DNA of 21,033 bases, from NCBI GenBank assembly GCA_002424625.1, contig DIKR01000053.1, positions 1 through 21,033 of the forward strand, given 5' to 3'. The DNA is from Desulfuromonadaceae bacterium UBA5613. Its GTDB lineage: Bacteria > Desulfobacterota > Desulfuromonadia > Desulfuromonadales > UBA2197. Below are positions 12,140 through 20,421 of this stretch, piece after piece. Position 1 is the first letter of the stretch; each line of letters opens with the position of its first letter. The notes under the pieces are model-generated. The model saw only the letters and a list, made by a program, of their open reading frames with translations. It did not search any database and was not told the origin of the DNA. A program made the position numbers and the translations under genes.

Positions 12140-14314
12140 TCAACTTGGACTCGATCTGTTCAGCAATCGCAAGCTGTTGAAAACCACCAACAGAGTAGCT
12201 CCGGTGTCGGCCGCAATGGCCATCCACAGTGACGCCAGGCCAAACAGCGTCAGGATGATGAAGGCCAGCTTGAGTCCCAGGGCAAAGATGATGTTCTGCT
12301 GGATGTTGCGCAAGGTGCGGTGAGAGTGGCGGATCAGCCACGGCAGTTTCGATAGGTCGTCGGACATCAGGGCCACATCGGCTGTTTCCAGTGCGGCATC
12401 GGTACCCATTGCACCCATAGCGATACCGAAAGTCGCCGTGGCCATCGCCGGCGCATCGTTGACACCGTCGCCAACCATGGCCACCTCTTTATATTCGCGA
12501 ACGAGGTGTCCGATAGCCTCGACCTTATCTTCGGGCAAAAGTTCACATCGGTACTCATCGACACCCGCCTCGGCCGCGATGGCCCGGGCAGTGCCTTCGT
12601 TATCGCCGGTAAGCATGATGATCCACTTCACTCCGGCTTTTCTCACGTCCTTGATTATTTGGGGGACGTTCTCACGCAGGCTGTCGGCAATACTGATCAG
12701 CCCGCAGATATGGGTGTCGTTGCCGATGGCGACCACAGTGTGCCCTGCATCCTCCAGTTCCTCCGCTTTAGCATGGATTTCCGGAGTTTCCTGACCTTTT
12801 TCATGCATCATGCGGTGGCTGCCGATCCAGAACTGCCTGCCACCGATACTGCCTTCTCCGCCCTTGCCGCGAATGGCCTGATAATGTTCGGCCGGGATAA
12901 CTTCGACGCCCAATTCGCGAGCTTTTTGCAGGATCGCGCGAGCCAGAGGGTGTTCGCTGGCGGCCTCCAGAGCCGCTGCACGTTCCAGAAGCTCCCGTTC
13001 GCTGTGTCCGCTGAGAGGGACTATTTGCTGTACTTGCGTTTTTCCTTGAGTGAGTGTTCCTGTCTTATCCAGGGCAAGAACTTTGATTCGGCCAGCCGTC
13101 TCAAGGAAAATGCCTCCCTTTATTAGCACACCGTTACGGGCTGATGCCGTTAGGGCCGAAACGATACTTACCGGTGTGGATATCACGAGAGCGCATGGAC
13201 AGGCGATCACGAGTATGACAAGAGCGCGATAAACCCCTTCCGACCACGAGGCCGTCGTCAGTAGAGGTAGAAGAATGGCTAGGGATATGGCTAGGATCAT
13301 CATGGCCGGGGTGTAGTAGGCCGAGAAGCGATCCACCCACTGCTGGCTGTGCGCCCGCCGTGACTGCGCACTTTCGACCATGTGAATGATCCGCGCCAGG
13401 GTCGTATCGTTGGCGGACCTGGTGGTTCGGAACTCCAGCGCGCCATCCTGGTTGATGGTTCCTGCATAAACCTCGTCTCCAGGCTGTTTGGAAACCGGCA
13501 TGGACTCTCCGGTAATCGGGGCCTGGTTCACTGAGGATATGCCTTTGACTACCTCCCCATCCAAGGGAATCTTCTCGCCCGGGCGGACGTGGACAATCGC
13601 GCCAAGGGGGACTTCCCCCACAGGTTTTTCGTGGATAGTCCCATGATCCGGGCACAGATATCGAGCTGTGGGAGGGGACAGATCCAGAAGCGCGCCGATC
13701 GCGTTGCGTGCTCGCTCGACGCTCCAATGTTCGAGCAACAACGAAAGGGCGAACAGGAAAGCCACCGTCGCCGCTTCAAACAACTCGCCAATGGTGATTG
13801 CGCCGACGACAGCCACAACCATAAGGAAGTTCATGTCCGGCCTCAGGCGGCGGGCTGCCAGCAGGGCCTTGGGAAGGACGTACCAGGCGCCACATACAAC
13901 CGAACCAAGGTAAAGCAGGGTCACGGGCAACGGAAAGGTGTGTGTGCCATCATGGCCACCAGCAAAGGCATCCAACAGGCTGCCGTGCATCCCCCAGTGT
14001 GCGAAAAATGCTGCTAGCAAGAGCATGCCGCTTACAACGGTCATAATAAGTCGCCCGTGCCGTATCCAGAACGGCCCCTCCTCTTTCTCAAGGCGCCGCT
14101 CCCAAGGGATGGCCTTCATACCCGTCGCATCCACCGCTGCTACGATCTCAGCGGCGGACAAGGCGTCGGCGTCAAACTCCACTGACATCCGAGCATTGAG
14201 AACGTCGAACTCCAGGTCGATGATCCCCGGTTTCCCGCCCACCTCACGGCGCAAGATCGCCACTTCTTCCGCACAACACAACCCATGTACGCGATATTCG
14301 ATACGTCGAGACAT
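12140..14314 (-). CDS. cadA: Heavy-metal-translocating P1B-type ATPase, Zn/Cd/Pb class (724 aa)
   Basis: An inner-membrane pump exporting divalent soft metals from cytoplasm to periplasm. The N-terminal metal-binding domain (1-70) has G-L-C-C-A-E-E in place of the usual G-x-x-C-x-x-C. The transmembrane CPC motif is at 372-374, actuator TGES at 268-271, phosphorylation loop DKTGTLT at 416-422, HP at 455-456 and GDGVNDAP at 615-622. In the last two helices, L-G-L-K (K682) and A-D-T-G-A (D703) correspond to the Lys/Asp pair of ZntA, which marks P1B-2 (Zn/Cd/Pb) and not copper ATPases. The start is the ATG at 14312-14314 with AAGGA 6-7 bp upstream; an in-frame extension of 22 residues lacks support. 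It lies downstream of the RND pump genes with a 169-bp gap, perhaps with its own promoter. Confidence 0.95.
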   Translation of the reverse strand: MSRRIEYRVHGLCCAEEVAILRREVGGKPGIIDLEFDVLNARMSVEFDADALSAAEIVAAVDATGMKAIPWERRLEKEEGPFWIRHGRLIMTVVSGMLLLAAFFAHWGMHGSLLDAFAGGHDGTHTFPLPVTLLYLGSVVCGAWYVLPKALLAARRLRPDMNFLMVVAVVGAITIGELFEAATVAFLFALSLLLEHWSVERARNAIGALLDLSPPTARYLCPDHGTIHEKPVGEVPLGAIVHVRPGEKIPLDGEVVKGISSVNQAPITGESMPVSKQPGDEVYAGTINQDGALEFRTTRSANDTTLARIIHMVESAQSRRAHSQQWVDRFSAYYTPAMMILAISLAILLPLLTTASWSEGVYRALVILVIACPCALVISTPVSIVSALTASARNGVLIKGGIFLETAGRIKVLALDKTGTLTQGKTQVQQIVPLSGHSERELLERAAALEAASEHPLARAILQKARELGVEVIPAEHYQAIRGKGGEGSIGGRQFWIGSHRMMHEKGQETPEIHAKAEELEDAGHTVVAIGNDTHICGLISIADSLRENVPQIIKDVRKAGVKWIIMLTGDNEGTARAIAAEAGVDEYRCELLPEDKVEAIGHLVREYKEVAMVGDGVNDAPAMATATFGIAMGAMGTDAALETADVALMSDDLSKLPWLIRHSHRTLRNIQQNIIFALGLKLAFIILTLFGLASLWMAIAADTGATLLVVFNSLRLLNRSSPS

Positions 14315-14483
14315 TTTGTTCCTTCCGGAAAAAATTTCATGAGGTTTATATCTAGCCGGTTTCTTGCTCGGCAGTGCCACATGCCTCAGCCGAGGCCGTC
14401 GCCGGGAGCGCCCCTCGACCTAATGTTAGCATAGCTTGGAGCGGCTGGCGGTAGGTGCCGCAGATGCGTCGCCTGAAACAGGA

Positions 14484-14984
14484 TCAGGGTGGAATGACCG
14501 CCAGAGTTTTTTTGATCTCGTTTTTATCTGTCAATGGAAGGTGAGCTTCGGCAAGCTCTTCGACCAGCGCATCCCTGCGTTCCTTGATCTCGCCGATGCG
14601 CCGGAACACCTTTCGTTTTTCCGAAACCCGCATCGTCTCGTAGCGCAGCGCCAGCGCCTGCCGGTACTCTCCGGCCAGGGACTCGGCCTCATCCTTCCAT
14701 TGTCGAACCTGCCGGCTTTGCTCTTCTGCCTCTCGACTGCTTCGGCGCAGAAACTCCTCGGCACCGGAGACGTTCGCCGGAGCCGGGGTTTCCGGAACGA
14801 CGCTCAACGCCCCTTGACGATCCCCCGGCGCTTCCTGGCGGCAACCAGGCGGGAAATGCGCCGGATTATCGGTAAAGAACAGAACGCCACCGGCGTCTCT
14901 GCATCGATAGATTTCCGCGGCGGCGTTTGAACCCGTAAATCCCACTACCGCCGCCAGCAGCGCCGAAATCATCATCCTGATCAT
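14484..14984 (-). CDS. Secreted DUF4124-domain coiled-coil protein (166 aa)
   Basis: A signal peptide spans about residues 1-22 (basic start, hydrophobic A-L-L-A-A-V-V-G-F, cleavage after S-N-A-A-A). A short DUF4124 motif follows (I-Y-R-C-R-D-A-G-G-V-L-F-F-T-D-N-P), then a long charged helix (about 75-155, E/R/K-rich) likely to be coiled coil. It should act in the periplasm; the function of DUF4124 proteins is not defined. I chose the ATG at 14982-14984 because the signal peptide begins there; the upstream in-frame stretch is Arg/Pro-rich and overlaps the hairpin region. It lies between the efflux operon and the P-type ATPase on the same strand. Confidence 0.75.
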   Translation of the reverse strand: MIRMMISALLAAVVGFTGSNAAAEIYRCRDAGGVLFFTDNPAHFPPGCRQEAPGDRQGALSVVPETPAPANVSGAEEFLRRSSREAEEQSRQVRQWKDEAESLAGEYRQALALRYETMRVSEKRKVFRRIGEIKERRDALVEELAEAHLPLTDKNEIKKTLAVIPP

Positions 14985-15102
14985 TTCCGTCAATCTCCGC
15001 AATTTTCGCCGGCCTAGCGGAAAAGATACCGGAAGGGGAATGGATGGTTCCGGCAACAGGTTCCGCTTTCTGGTCCGCAGGACGGCGGTGGACAATTGAC
15101 CG

Positions 15103-15131
15103 GTCCGCCCGCCGAATGCAGGCGGGCGGAC
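15103..15131 (-). terminator. Strong GC hairpin after the lipoprotein gene
   Basis: GTCCGCCCGCC (15103-15113) pairs perfectly with GGCGGGCGGAC (15121-15131) around a 7-nt loop, 16 bp after the lipoprotein stop. No T run follows on the minus strand, so it may only slow transcription or protect the upstream mRNA 3' end, allowing partial read-through to the DUF4124 gene. Confidence 0.5.
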
Positions 15132-15146
15132 TCGGCTGTTCCTGGT

Positions 15147-15575
15147 TTAAGTGCAGATATGGAGACTTTCGTCCCCGAAGGGAGGAGCATGATACTTGAG
15201 CCGAATTTTGGCCCCCTCGGGAGGCACGAAGTCCAGGCGGAACCGGAAAGGCAGCTCAAGGGACCCCCGCCGGTTCGAGTTGAGCCCGGCCACTTGCGTG
15301 GTCTTTTGCGCAAGGGAGGTTCCATCCGGGGAACAAACACTCAAATCCACATGCCCGGGCAGTTGGATTTCATGGGGCCGCCGGACTTTGCCGGCAACCA
15401 CAAAACCCTCTCCTTCGCGATAGGCATCGGTCCGGGAGATCCTTACCGACGAACTCTGCGGAACGATTTCCAGGGAAATGTCCGACCTTTCGGTCAGAGC
15501 CGATCGGTGAGTCGCACAACCGGCGACAGCGAGAACCATAAACGAAAAAATGATGGCCTTCCAAGTACCTTTCAT
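15147..15575 (-). CDS. Lipoprotein of the metal efflux operon (142 aa)
   Basis: A type II signal peptide with lipobox L-A-V-A-G-C (Cys20) after a hydrophobic segment; the mature protein begins C-A-T-H. The rest is strand-rich (S-L-E-I-V, G-F-V-V-A-G-K-V, H-V-D-L-S-V, L-P-F-R-F-R-L-D-F-V, K-I-R-L-K-Y-H), consistent with one beta-sandwich domain. No named family recognised. Residue 21 is Ala, not Asp, which favours outer-membrane sorting. The ATG at 15573-15575 follows a perfect AGGAGG at 7 bp. It begins 17 bp after the PII-like gene, so it belongs to the czc-type operon and may assist the pump or sense envelope metal. Confidence 0.85.
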   Translation of the reverse strand: MKGTWKAIIFSFMVLAVAGCATHRSALTERSDISLEIVPQSSSVRISRTDAYREGEGFVVAGKVRRPHEIQLPGHVDLSVCSPDGTSLAQKTTQVAGLNSNRRGSLELPFRFRLDFVPPEGAKIRLKYHAPPFGDESLHICT

Positions 15576-15592
15576 GACGCTTCCTCCTGAAG

Positions 15593-15922
15593 TTAAACGG
15601 CTTCCTCGCCGCGTTCACCGGTGCTGATGCGCACCGCCTGTTCGATACTGCTCACATAAATTTTGCCGTCGCCTTTGAGGCCTGTGCGAGCGACTTTTTC
15701 GATGGTCGCAATCACCTCGTCAACTAAGTCGTCTTGGCAGAAAATTTCCAATTTAAACCCGGGCCGGCAGTCGATCTGACCTTCGCTTTTAGGCGAAGCC
15801 CAGCCGATGCCGTAGCCGCAGCTCTCGATTACGCTCAGACCGGTCAGCCCCTCGATCTTTCGCAGGGCGCGGATCACTTCGTCCAATTTGTGCTTCTTGA
15901 TATAGGCCTTGATTTCCTTCAT
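15593..15922 (-). CDS. PII-like regulatory protein linked to metal efflux (109 aa)
   Basis: The PII fold is clear: start M-K-E-I-K-A-Y-I-K-K-H-K-L-D-E-V-I-R-A-L, and the C-terminal B-loop signature T-G-L-K-G-D-G-K-I-Y-V at 80-90 followed by R-I-S-T-G-E-R. The T-loop region (about 36-56, G-Y-G-I-G-W-A-S-P-K-S-E-G-Q-I-D-C-R-P-G-F) is shortened and lacks Tyr51 of GlnB/GlnK, so uridylylation by GlnD is not expected. Two cysteines (35, 52) flank it. A divergent PII group is known to co-occur with RND heavy-metal pumps (PII-NG), which fits. Its ATG lies 3 bp after the pump gene's stop and its AAGGAGG is inside the pump gene, so translation is coupled. The likely role is nucleotide- or metal-dependent control of efflux. 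Confidence 0.88.
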   Translation of the reverse strand: MKEIKAYIKKHKLDEVIRALRKIEGLTGLSVIESCGYGIGWASPKSEGQIDCRPGFKLEIFCQDDLVDEVIATIEKVARTGLKGDGKIYVSSIEQAVRISTGERGEEAV

Positions 15923-15925
15923 GTC

Positions 15926-18900
15926 TTAAACCTCCTTTTCAACCTTGACGGCGAACCATTTATAAAGGGCGGGAACGACCAGCAGGGTGAGGATGGTCGA
16001 GGTCACCAGGCCGCCGACAACCACAGTGGCCAGCGGGCGCTGCACCTCGCTGCCGGTGCCGCTAGAGAACAGCAGGGGAATGAGCCCCAGCGCGGTGGTG
16101 ATGGCGGTCATCAGCACCGGCCGCAGCCTCAGGCAGGCCCCTTTGATGGATGCTTCGTCCATCTCCACCCCGTCGCGCAGCAACTGGTTGAGGTAGGTGA
16201 CCAGCACCATGCCGTTTTCCAGGGCGATGCCGAACAGGGCGATGAAACCGACCGACGAAGGGACCGAGAGGTTCTGGCCGGTCAGCCACAGCCCCACCAC
16301 CCCGCCGACCAGCGCCAGCGGAATGTTGAGCAGGATCAGGAAGGTGTTTTTGAGCGAGTTGAAGTTCATGAAGAGCAGCAGCAGGACGATCAGTAGGGTG
16401 ACCGGCACCACCAGCGCCAGGCGCTTGTTGGCCTGCTGCTGCAGCTCGAACTGCCCACCCCAATTGACGAGATACCCGGCCGGCATCCGCACCTTGGCGG
16501 CGATGGCTTGTTGGCCTTCGGCGACGAAGGAGCCGATGTCCCGGCCGCGCACGTTGGTCTGCACGGTGATGAAGCGCTGGTTGTTCTCGCGGGTGATCTG
16601 GCGCGGACCGACGATCTCCTCGATGGAGGCCAGCTGGTCGAGAGGCACCTTGGCCCCGCCGGGGGCGGCGACCAGGATATGTTTGATGGCCTCGGCGTCG
16701 TCGCGCGCCTCGTTGGCGAAACGCACGAAGATGTCGAAGCGGCGGATCCCCTCGAAGATCTGCCCCGCCGTCTCGCCGCCGACGGCGGTGCGGATGACGC
16801 TCTGCACGTCCTCGACGTTAATGCCGTAGCGGGCGATGGCCTGACGGTCGATGGTGATGCGCAGCTGCGGCGTACCGGTCACCTGGTCCTTCTGCACGTC
16901 GGCGGCGCCGGGGATCTCCCGGATCACCGCCTCGATCTCGGCCGCCTTCTCCTTGAGCACCTCCATGTCAGGACCGAAGATCTTGATCGCGAGCTCCGCC
17001 TTGGTGCCCGTCAGCAGCTCGTCGACCGCCGCCGCGATCGGCTGGGTGACGTTGAACTGGGCACCGGGAAAGTCCTCGAAGGCCTCGCTGATTTTGGCGT
17101 AGAGTTCATCGGGACTTTCGGCGCTGGTCCACTCATCCTGGGGCTTGAGGGCGACGAAGGCCTCGGCGCTGTTGACCGGATCGGCATGGGCGCCGACCTC
17201 GCCGCGTCCGACGCGGCTGACGATCCGGGTTACCTCGGGGAATCTGGCCATGAGACGCTTTTCAAAGCGCAGCATGGTCTCCTTCGACTCCTCCATAGAG
17301 ATCGAGGGGGCCATGGTGGCGCGGATCAGCAGGTCGCCCTCGTCGAGACGGGGCACGAACTCCGAGCCGAGCCGTGGAAAGATCAGCAGACCCGCCAACA
17401 GCATCACCACGGCCAGACCAACCGCGATGGAGCGGTGGCGCACAAACAGGCTCACCGCCGGCCGGTAGGGAAGCAGCAGCCAGCGCACGATCCAGGCCTC
17501 CTTGGCGCCATCTCCGGCTGCGACCGCCCGGGGGCGGCGCATCAGCAAATGGGAGGCGACCGGGGCCAGCAGCAGCGCGTAAAGTAGCGAGCCGAACATG
17601 GCCAGCGCGACGGTGAAGGCCAGGGGCTTAAAGGTTTTTCCCTCCACTCCCTGCAGGGTGAAGAGGGGCAGAAAAACGATGACGATGATGGCGATGGCGA
17701 AGATGATCGGCCGGCCCACCTCGGCGCAGGCCCGGGCGACGATGGCCAGACGCGACTCGTCCGGATCGGCCTCGCGCAACATGCGGTCGACGTTTTCCAC
17801 CATGACGATGGTGGCGTCGACCATCATGCCGATGGCGATGGCGAGCCCCCCCAACGACATGAGATTGGCGCTGATGCCGAAGACCTTCATCATAATGAAG
17901 GCGAAGAAGATCGAAAAAGGGATGGCCAGGGACACCACCAGACTGGCCCGTACGCCCCCCATGAAGATCAGCAGCACACCGGCCACCAGCAGAACGCCAA
18001 AGATCAGCGAATCGGTGACCGTCTTCACACACTTGCCGACCAGGGTGGCCTGATCGTAATAGGGGACGACCGTGACCCCGTCGGGGAGCACCCGGTTGAT
18101 CTCGTCCAGTTTGGCTTTGACGTCGGCGATGACGGTGGAGGTGTTGGTGCCGATCAGCTTGAGGACCATGCCAACCACCGCCTCACCGGCACCGTTCATG
18201 GTCGCCAGGCCGCGGCGGATCTCGCCGCCGATGACTACATCGGCCACCTGATCGAGATAGACCGGGGTGCCGTCCTGCACCTTGAGCACGATGCGCTCCA
18301 GGTCGCCGATCTTCTCGGCCAGACCGACGGAGCGAACGATGTACTCCTCGGCGTTCTGGACCAGAAACTGGGCGCCGACGTTGCCGTTGTTGGCCTCGAC
18401 CTTCTCGACGATCTCGCCGATGGCGAGGTCGTAGCGCAGAAGATCAGCGGGGCGTACCCGCACCTGGAACTGCTTCACCTCCCCGCCCAACGAGAGGACC
18501 TCGGTCACGCCGGGGACAGTCTGCAGGTTGAACTTGATCAGCCAGTCCTGGATCTCGCGCATCTCCTCGGGGCTGCGCTGGCCTGTTTCATCCTCCAATA
18601 CGTAGAAGAGAATCTGCCCAAGGCCGGTGGCGATCGGCCCCATCTCCGGGTCGCCGAACCCCGCGGGTATCTGCTCGCGAGCGAGTTGCAGACGTTCGCC
18701 CACGAGCTGGCGGGCGAAGTAGACGTCGGTGCCGTCCTCGAAATAGATATTGATCACCGACAGGCCGAAGTTGGAGATGGAGCGGATCTCCTTGAGGCGG
18801 GGCAGGCCGTTCATGGCCGTCTCGACCGGGTAGGTGACGAACTTTTCCACCTCCTCCGGGGCGAGACCCTCGGTCTCGGTGAAGACCTGGACCTGCACGT

Positions 18901-19027
18901 TGGTGACGTCGGGGAAGGCGTCGACCGGCAGCTGCTTGTAGCTGAACCAGCCGGCCGCCAGCACCAGCACGCCGAGCACGCTCATCAGCAGCCGGCTGTG
19001 CAGGACAAAACGGATGATTTTTTCCAT
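15926..19027 (-). CDS. Heavy-metal RND efflux pump, CzcA/CusA family (1033 aa)
   Basis: Inner-membrane proton/metal antiporter of a tripartite envelope pump. Signature segments: N-terminal helix then L-P-V-D-A-F-P-D-V-T-N-V-Q-V near 35-48, the porter domain, a first helix bundle with A-I-G-M-M-V-D-A-T-I-V-M-V-E-N (TM4), a second porter half, and the C-terminal bundle with F-G-I-A-L-E-N-G-M-V. In TM4 the first acidic residue of the CzcA D-F-G-x3-D-G motif is Ala; the second Asp and the Glu are kept. The three periplasmic methionines of CusA are replaced. Length is normal. The ATG at 19025-19027 has AAGGAG at 12 bp; a TTG at 19061-19063 is an alternative. It follows the adaptor gene after a hairpin-bearing 121-bp gap. 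Confidence 0.95.
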   Translation of the reverse strand: MEKIIRFVLHSRLLMSVLGVLVLAAGWFSYKQLPVDAFPDVTNVQVQVFTETEGLAPEEVEKFVTYPVETAMNGLPRLKEIRSISNFGLSVINIYFEDGTDVYFARQLVGERLQLAREQIPAGFGDPEMGPIATGLGQILFYVLEDETGQRSPEEMREIQDWLIKFNLQTVPGVTEVLSLGGEVKQFQVRVRPADLLRYDLAIGEIVEKVEANNGNVGAQFLVQNAEEYIVRSVGLAEKIGDLERIVLKVQDGTPVYLDQVADVVIGGEIRRGLATMNGAGEAVVGMVLKLIGTNTSTVIADVKAKLDEINRVLPDGVTVVPYYDQATLVGKCVKTVTDSLIFGVLLVAGVLLIFMGGVRASLVVSLAIPFSIFFAFIMMKVFGISANLMSLGGLAIAIGMMVDATIVMVENVDRMLREADPDESRLAIVARACAEVGRPIIFAIAIIVIVFLPLFTLQGVEGKTFKPLAFTVALAMFGSLLYALLLAPVASHLLMRRPRAVAAGDGAKEAWIVRWLLLPYRPAVSLFVRHRSIAVGLAVVMLLAGLLIFPRLGSEFVPRLDEGDLLIRATMAPSISMEESKETMLRFEKRLMARFPEVTRIVSRVGRGEVGAHADPVNSAEAFVALKPQDEWTSAESPDELYAKISEAFEDFPGAQFNVTQPIAAAVDELLTGTKAELAIKIFGPDMEVLKEKAAEIEAVIREIPGAADVQKDQVTGTPQLRITIDRQAIARYGINVEDVQSVIRTAVGGETAGQIFEGIRRFDIFVRFANEARDDAEAIKHILVAAPGGAKVPLDQLASIEEIVGPRQITRENNQRFITVQTNVRGRDIGSFVAEGQQAIAAKVRMPAGYLVNWGGQFELQQQANKRLALVVPVTLLIVLLLLFMNFNSLKNTFLILLNIPLALVGGVVGLWLTGQNLSVPSSVGFIALFGIALENGMVLVTYLNQLLRDGVEMDEASIKGACLRLRPVLMTAITTALGLIPLLFSSGTGSEVQRPLATVVVGGLVTSTILTLLVVPALYKWFAVKVEKEV

Positions 19028-19075
19028 AAAAATAATGTTCTCCTTATTCCCATGGGCATTCAAGACGGCAGCCGA

Positions 19076-19116
19076 CCACCCCTAACCCCTCCTGAACCAG
19101 GAGGGGCTGGGGGTGG
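19076..19116 (-). repeat. Intercistronic long hairpin between adaptor and pump genes
   Basis: An inner perfect stem CCCCTCCTG (19086-19094)/CAGGAGGGG (19098-19106) with loop AAC is enclosed by CCACCCC (19076-19082)/GGGGTGG (19110-19116). There is no T run on the minus strand. This is REP-like, and similar C-rich palindromes are frequent between genes in some deltaproteobacteria (from memory). In an operon it could protect upstream mRNA or dampen read-through, setting the adaptor-to-pump ratio. Confidence 0.7.
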
Positions 19117-19148
19117 TTGATCCCAGTGCCATCTTGATTGCCATGGAA

Positions 19149-20420
19149 TTAGTGATTATGGCCGTCGCCGAAGGCGCCCTTCAACAGCTGAGCCTTGAGG
19201 GTGAACGCCCCTTGGCTCACATAGGTCTGCCCGGCCTCGAGTCCGGAGAGGATTTCCACCTGGGTGGCGTTTTCCCGGCCGATCTGGACCGGTCTGGGTT
19301 CGAACCCATCCTCGTCCTGCACGAAGACCACGGCACGGTCCTCGAAGGTCTGCAGAGCGCTCTTGGGGACGACAATCCCTGCCGCCGTGCTCGCCACCGC
19401 CACCCGGGCGGTCACAAAGAGGCCCGGGCGCAGAACTCCCTCGGGATTGGCGAGCACCACGCGGGCCTTGGCGGTGCGGGTCGCCTCGCCGACCAGGGGA
19501 CCGACCCAGGCGATCTTTCCGTACGCCGTGGGGATGCCGTGACCGATCTCGATCACCACGGTCTGCCCTTGGCGGATCTGGGCCAGATCCTTCTGATAGA
19601 CGTTGATGTCCACCCACACCGAGGAGAGATCGGCGATGGTGAACACCTCGGCGTCGCCGTTCACGTTTTCCCCGAGGGTGAGGTGTTTTTCGATGATGGC
19701 GCCGGCGAAGGGCGCCCGGATCTCAAAGCGGGTGTAGGTGGCATCCGGATGTTCGGGCAGCGTCTTGATATAGGCGTCGGAAAAGCCCAGGGCGTGCAAC
19801 TGCTGCTCCGCCGAGTTCTTTCCGATGCGCGCCTCGGCCAGGGCCTGCCGGGCGTCGAGATATTCCTGCTCGCTGGTGACCTTTTTCTGCCACAGTCGTT
19901 CTTCGCGCGAAAAGTTGGCCAGGGCCAGCTTCTCGCGCTCGCCGGCCGCCAGATAGGCCGCCTTGGCATCGGCCAGTTCGCGGCTTTCGATCACCGCCAT
20001 GGTCTCCCCGGCCTTGACCGCATCGCCCACGCTTTTTCGCACCTCGCGTACGATGCCGGAAACCCGGGGGACGACATGGGCCAGGCGGTCGGCGTTGAGG
20101 ACGATCTCGCCGGGCAGGTCGACATACTGGTCGAGCCGGTCGGGGCCGGCCGTGGCGACTTCGATGCCGAACTCCTTCATCTCCGCCTCGGAGAGGCGGA
20201 CCACCTCTTCTTCGCCATGTTCGTCTTCGCCGGCATGCTCTTCCCCCTCCTCCGCGTGGCCTTTTTCCTCCGTCGCGTGGCTTTCGGCGGCGGGTTTTTG
20301 ACCTGCGCCCTGGTGGGTCTCGGGCGTGCTTTGCCGGCCGCAGCCGAACAGCAGCGCCAAGGCGGCCAACAGGGCCAGAGTGGCAACAAGGGATGCTTTA
20401 AGTTGCTTGATCGACTTCAT
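19149..20420 (-). CDS. Periplasmic adaptor (membrane fusion protein) of the RND metal pump (423 aa)
   Basis: A lipoprotein-type signal with candidate lipobox L-L-F-G-C (Cys27). Residues 35-72 are His/Glu-rich (six His), a likely metal-binding segment. Lipoyl half-motif V-P-R-V-S-G-I-V-R-E-V near 117-127, coiled-coil hairpin about 146-212, second lipoyl half F-E-I-R-A-P-F-A-G-A-I-I near 232-243, then beta-barrel and membrane-proximal domains; the C-terminus is G-D-G-H-N-H. This matches CzcB/CusB-type adaptors that join the inner-membrane pump to the outer-membrane channel and may hand over metal. The ATG lies 1 bp after the stop of the upstream outer-membrane factor gene, with AGGAG about 10 bp upstream, indicating coupled translation. 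Confidence 0.95.
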   Translation of the reverse strand: MKSIKQLKASLVATLALLAALALLFGCGRQSTPETHQGAGQKPAAESHATEEKGHAEEGEEHAGEDEHGEEEVVRLSEAEMKEFGIEVATAGPDRLDQYVDLPGEIVLNADRLAHVVPRVSGIVREVRKSVGDAVKAGETMAVIESRELADAKAAYLAAGEREKLALANFSREERLWQKKVTSEQEYLDARQALAEARIGKNSAEQQLHALGFSDAYIKTLPEHPDATYTRFEIRAPFAGAIIEKHLTLGENVNGDAEVFTIADLSSVWVDINVYQKDLAQIRQGQTVVIEIGHGIPTAYGKIAWVGPLVGEATRTAKARVVLANPEGVLRPGLFVTARVAVASTAAGIVVPKSALQTFEDRAVVFVQDEDGFEPRPVQIGRENATQVEILSGLEAGQTYVSQGAFTLKAQLLKGAFGDGHNH

Positions 20421-20421
20421 C

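Noticed and set aside
14315..14483. MerR- or ArsR-type operator upstream of the P-type ATPase
   Set aside because: No convincing dyad with 19-20-bp promoter spacing was found; only a small CCTC/GAGG hairpin and a TATGCT-like box.
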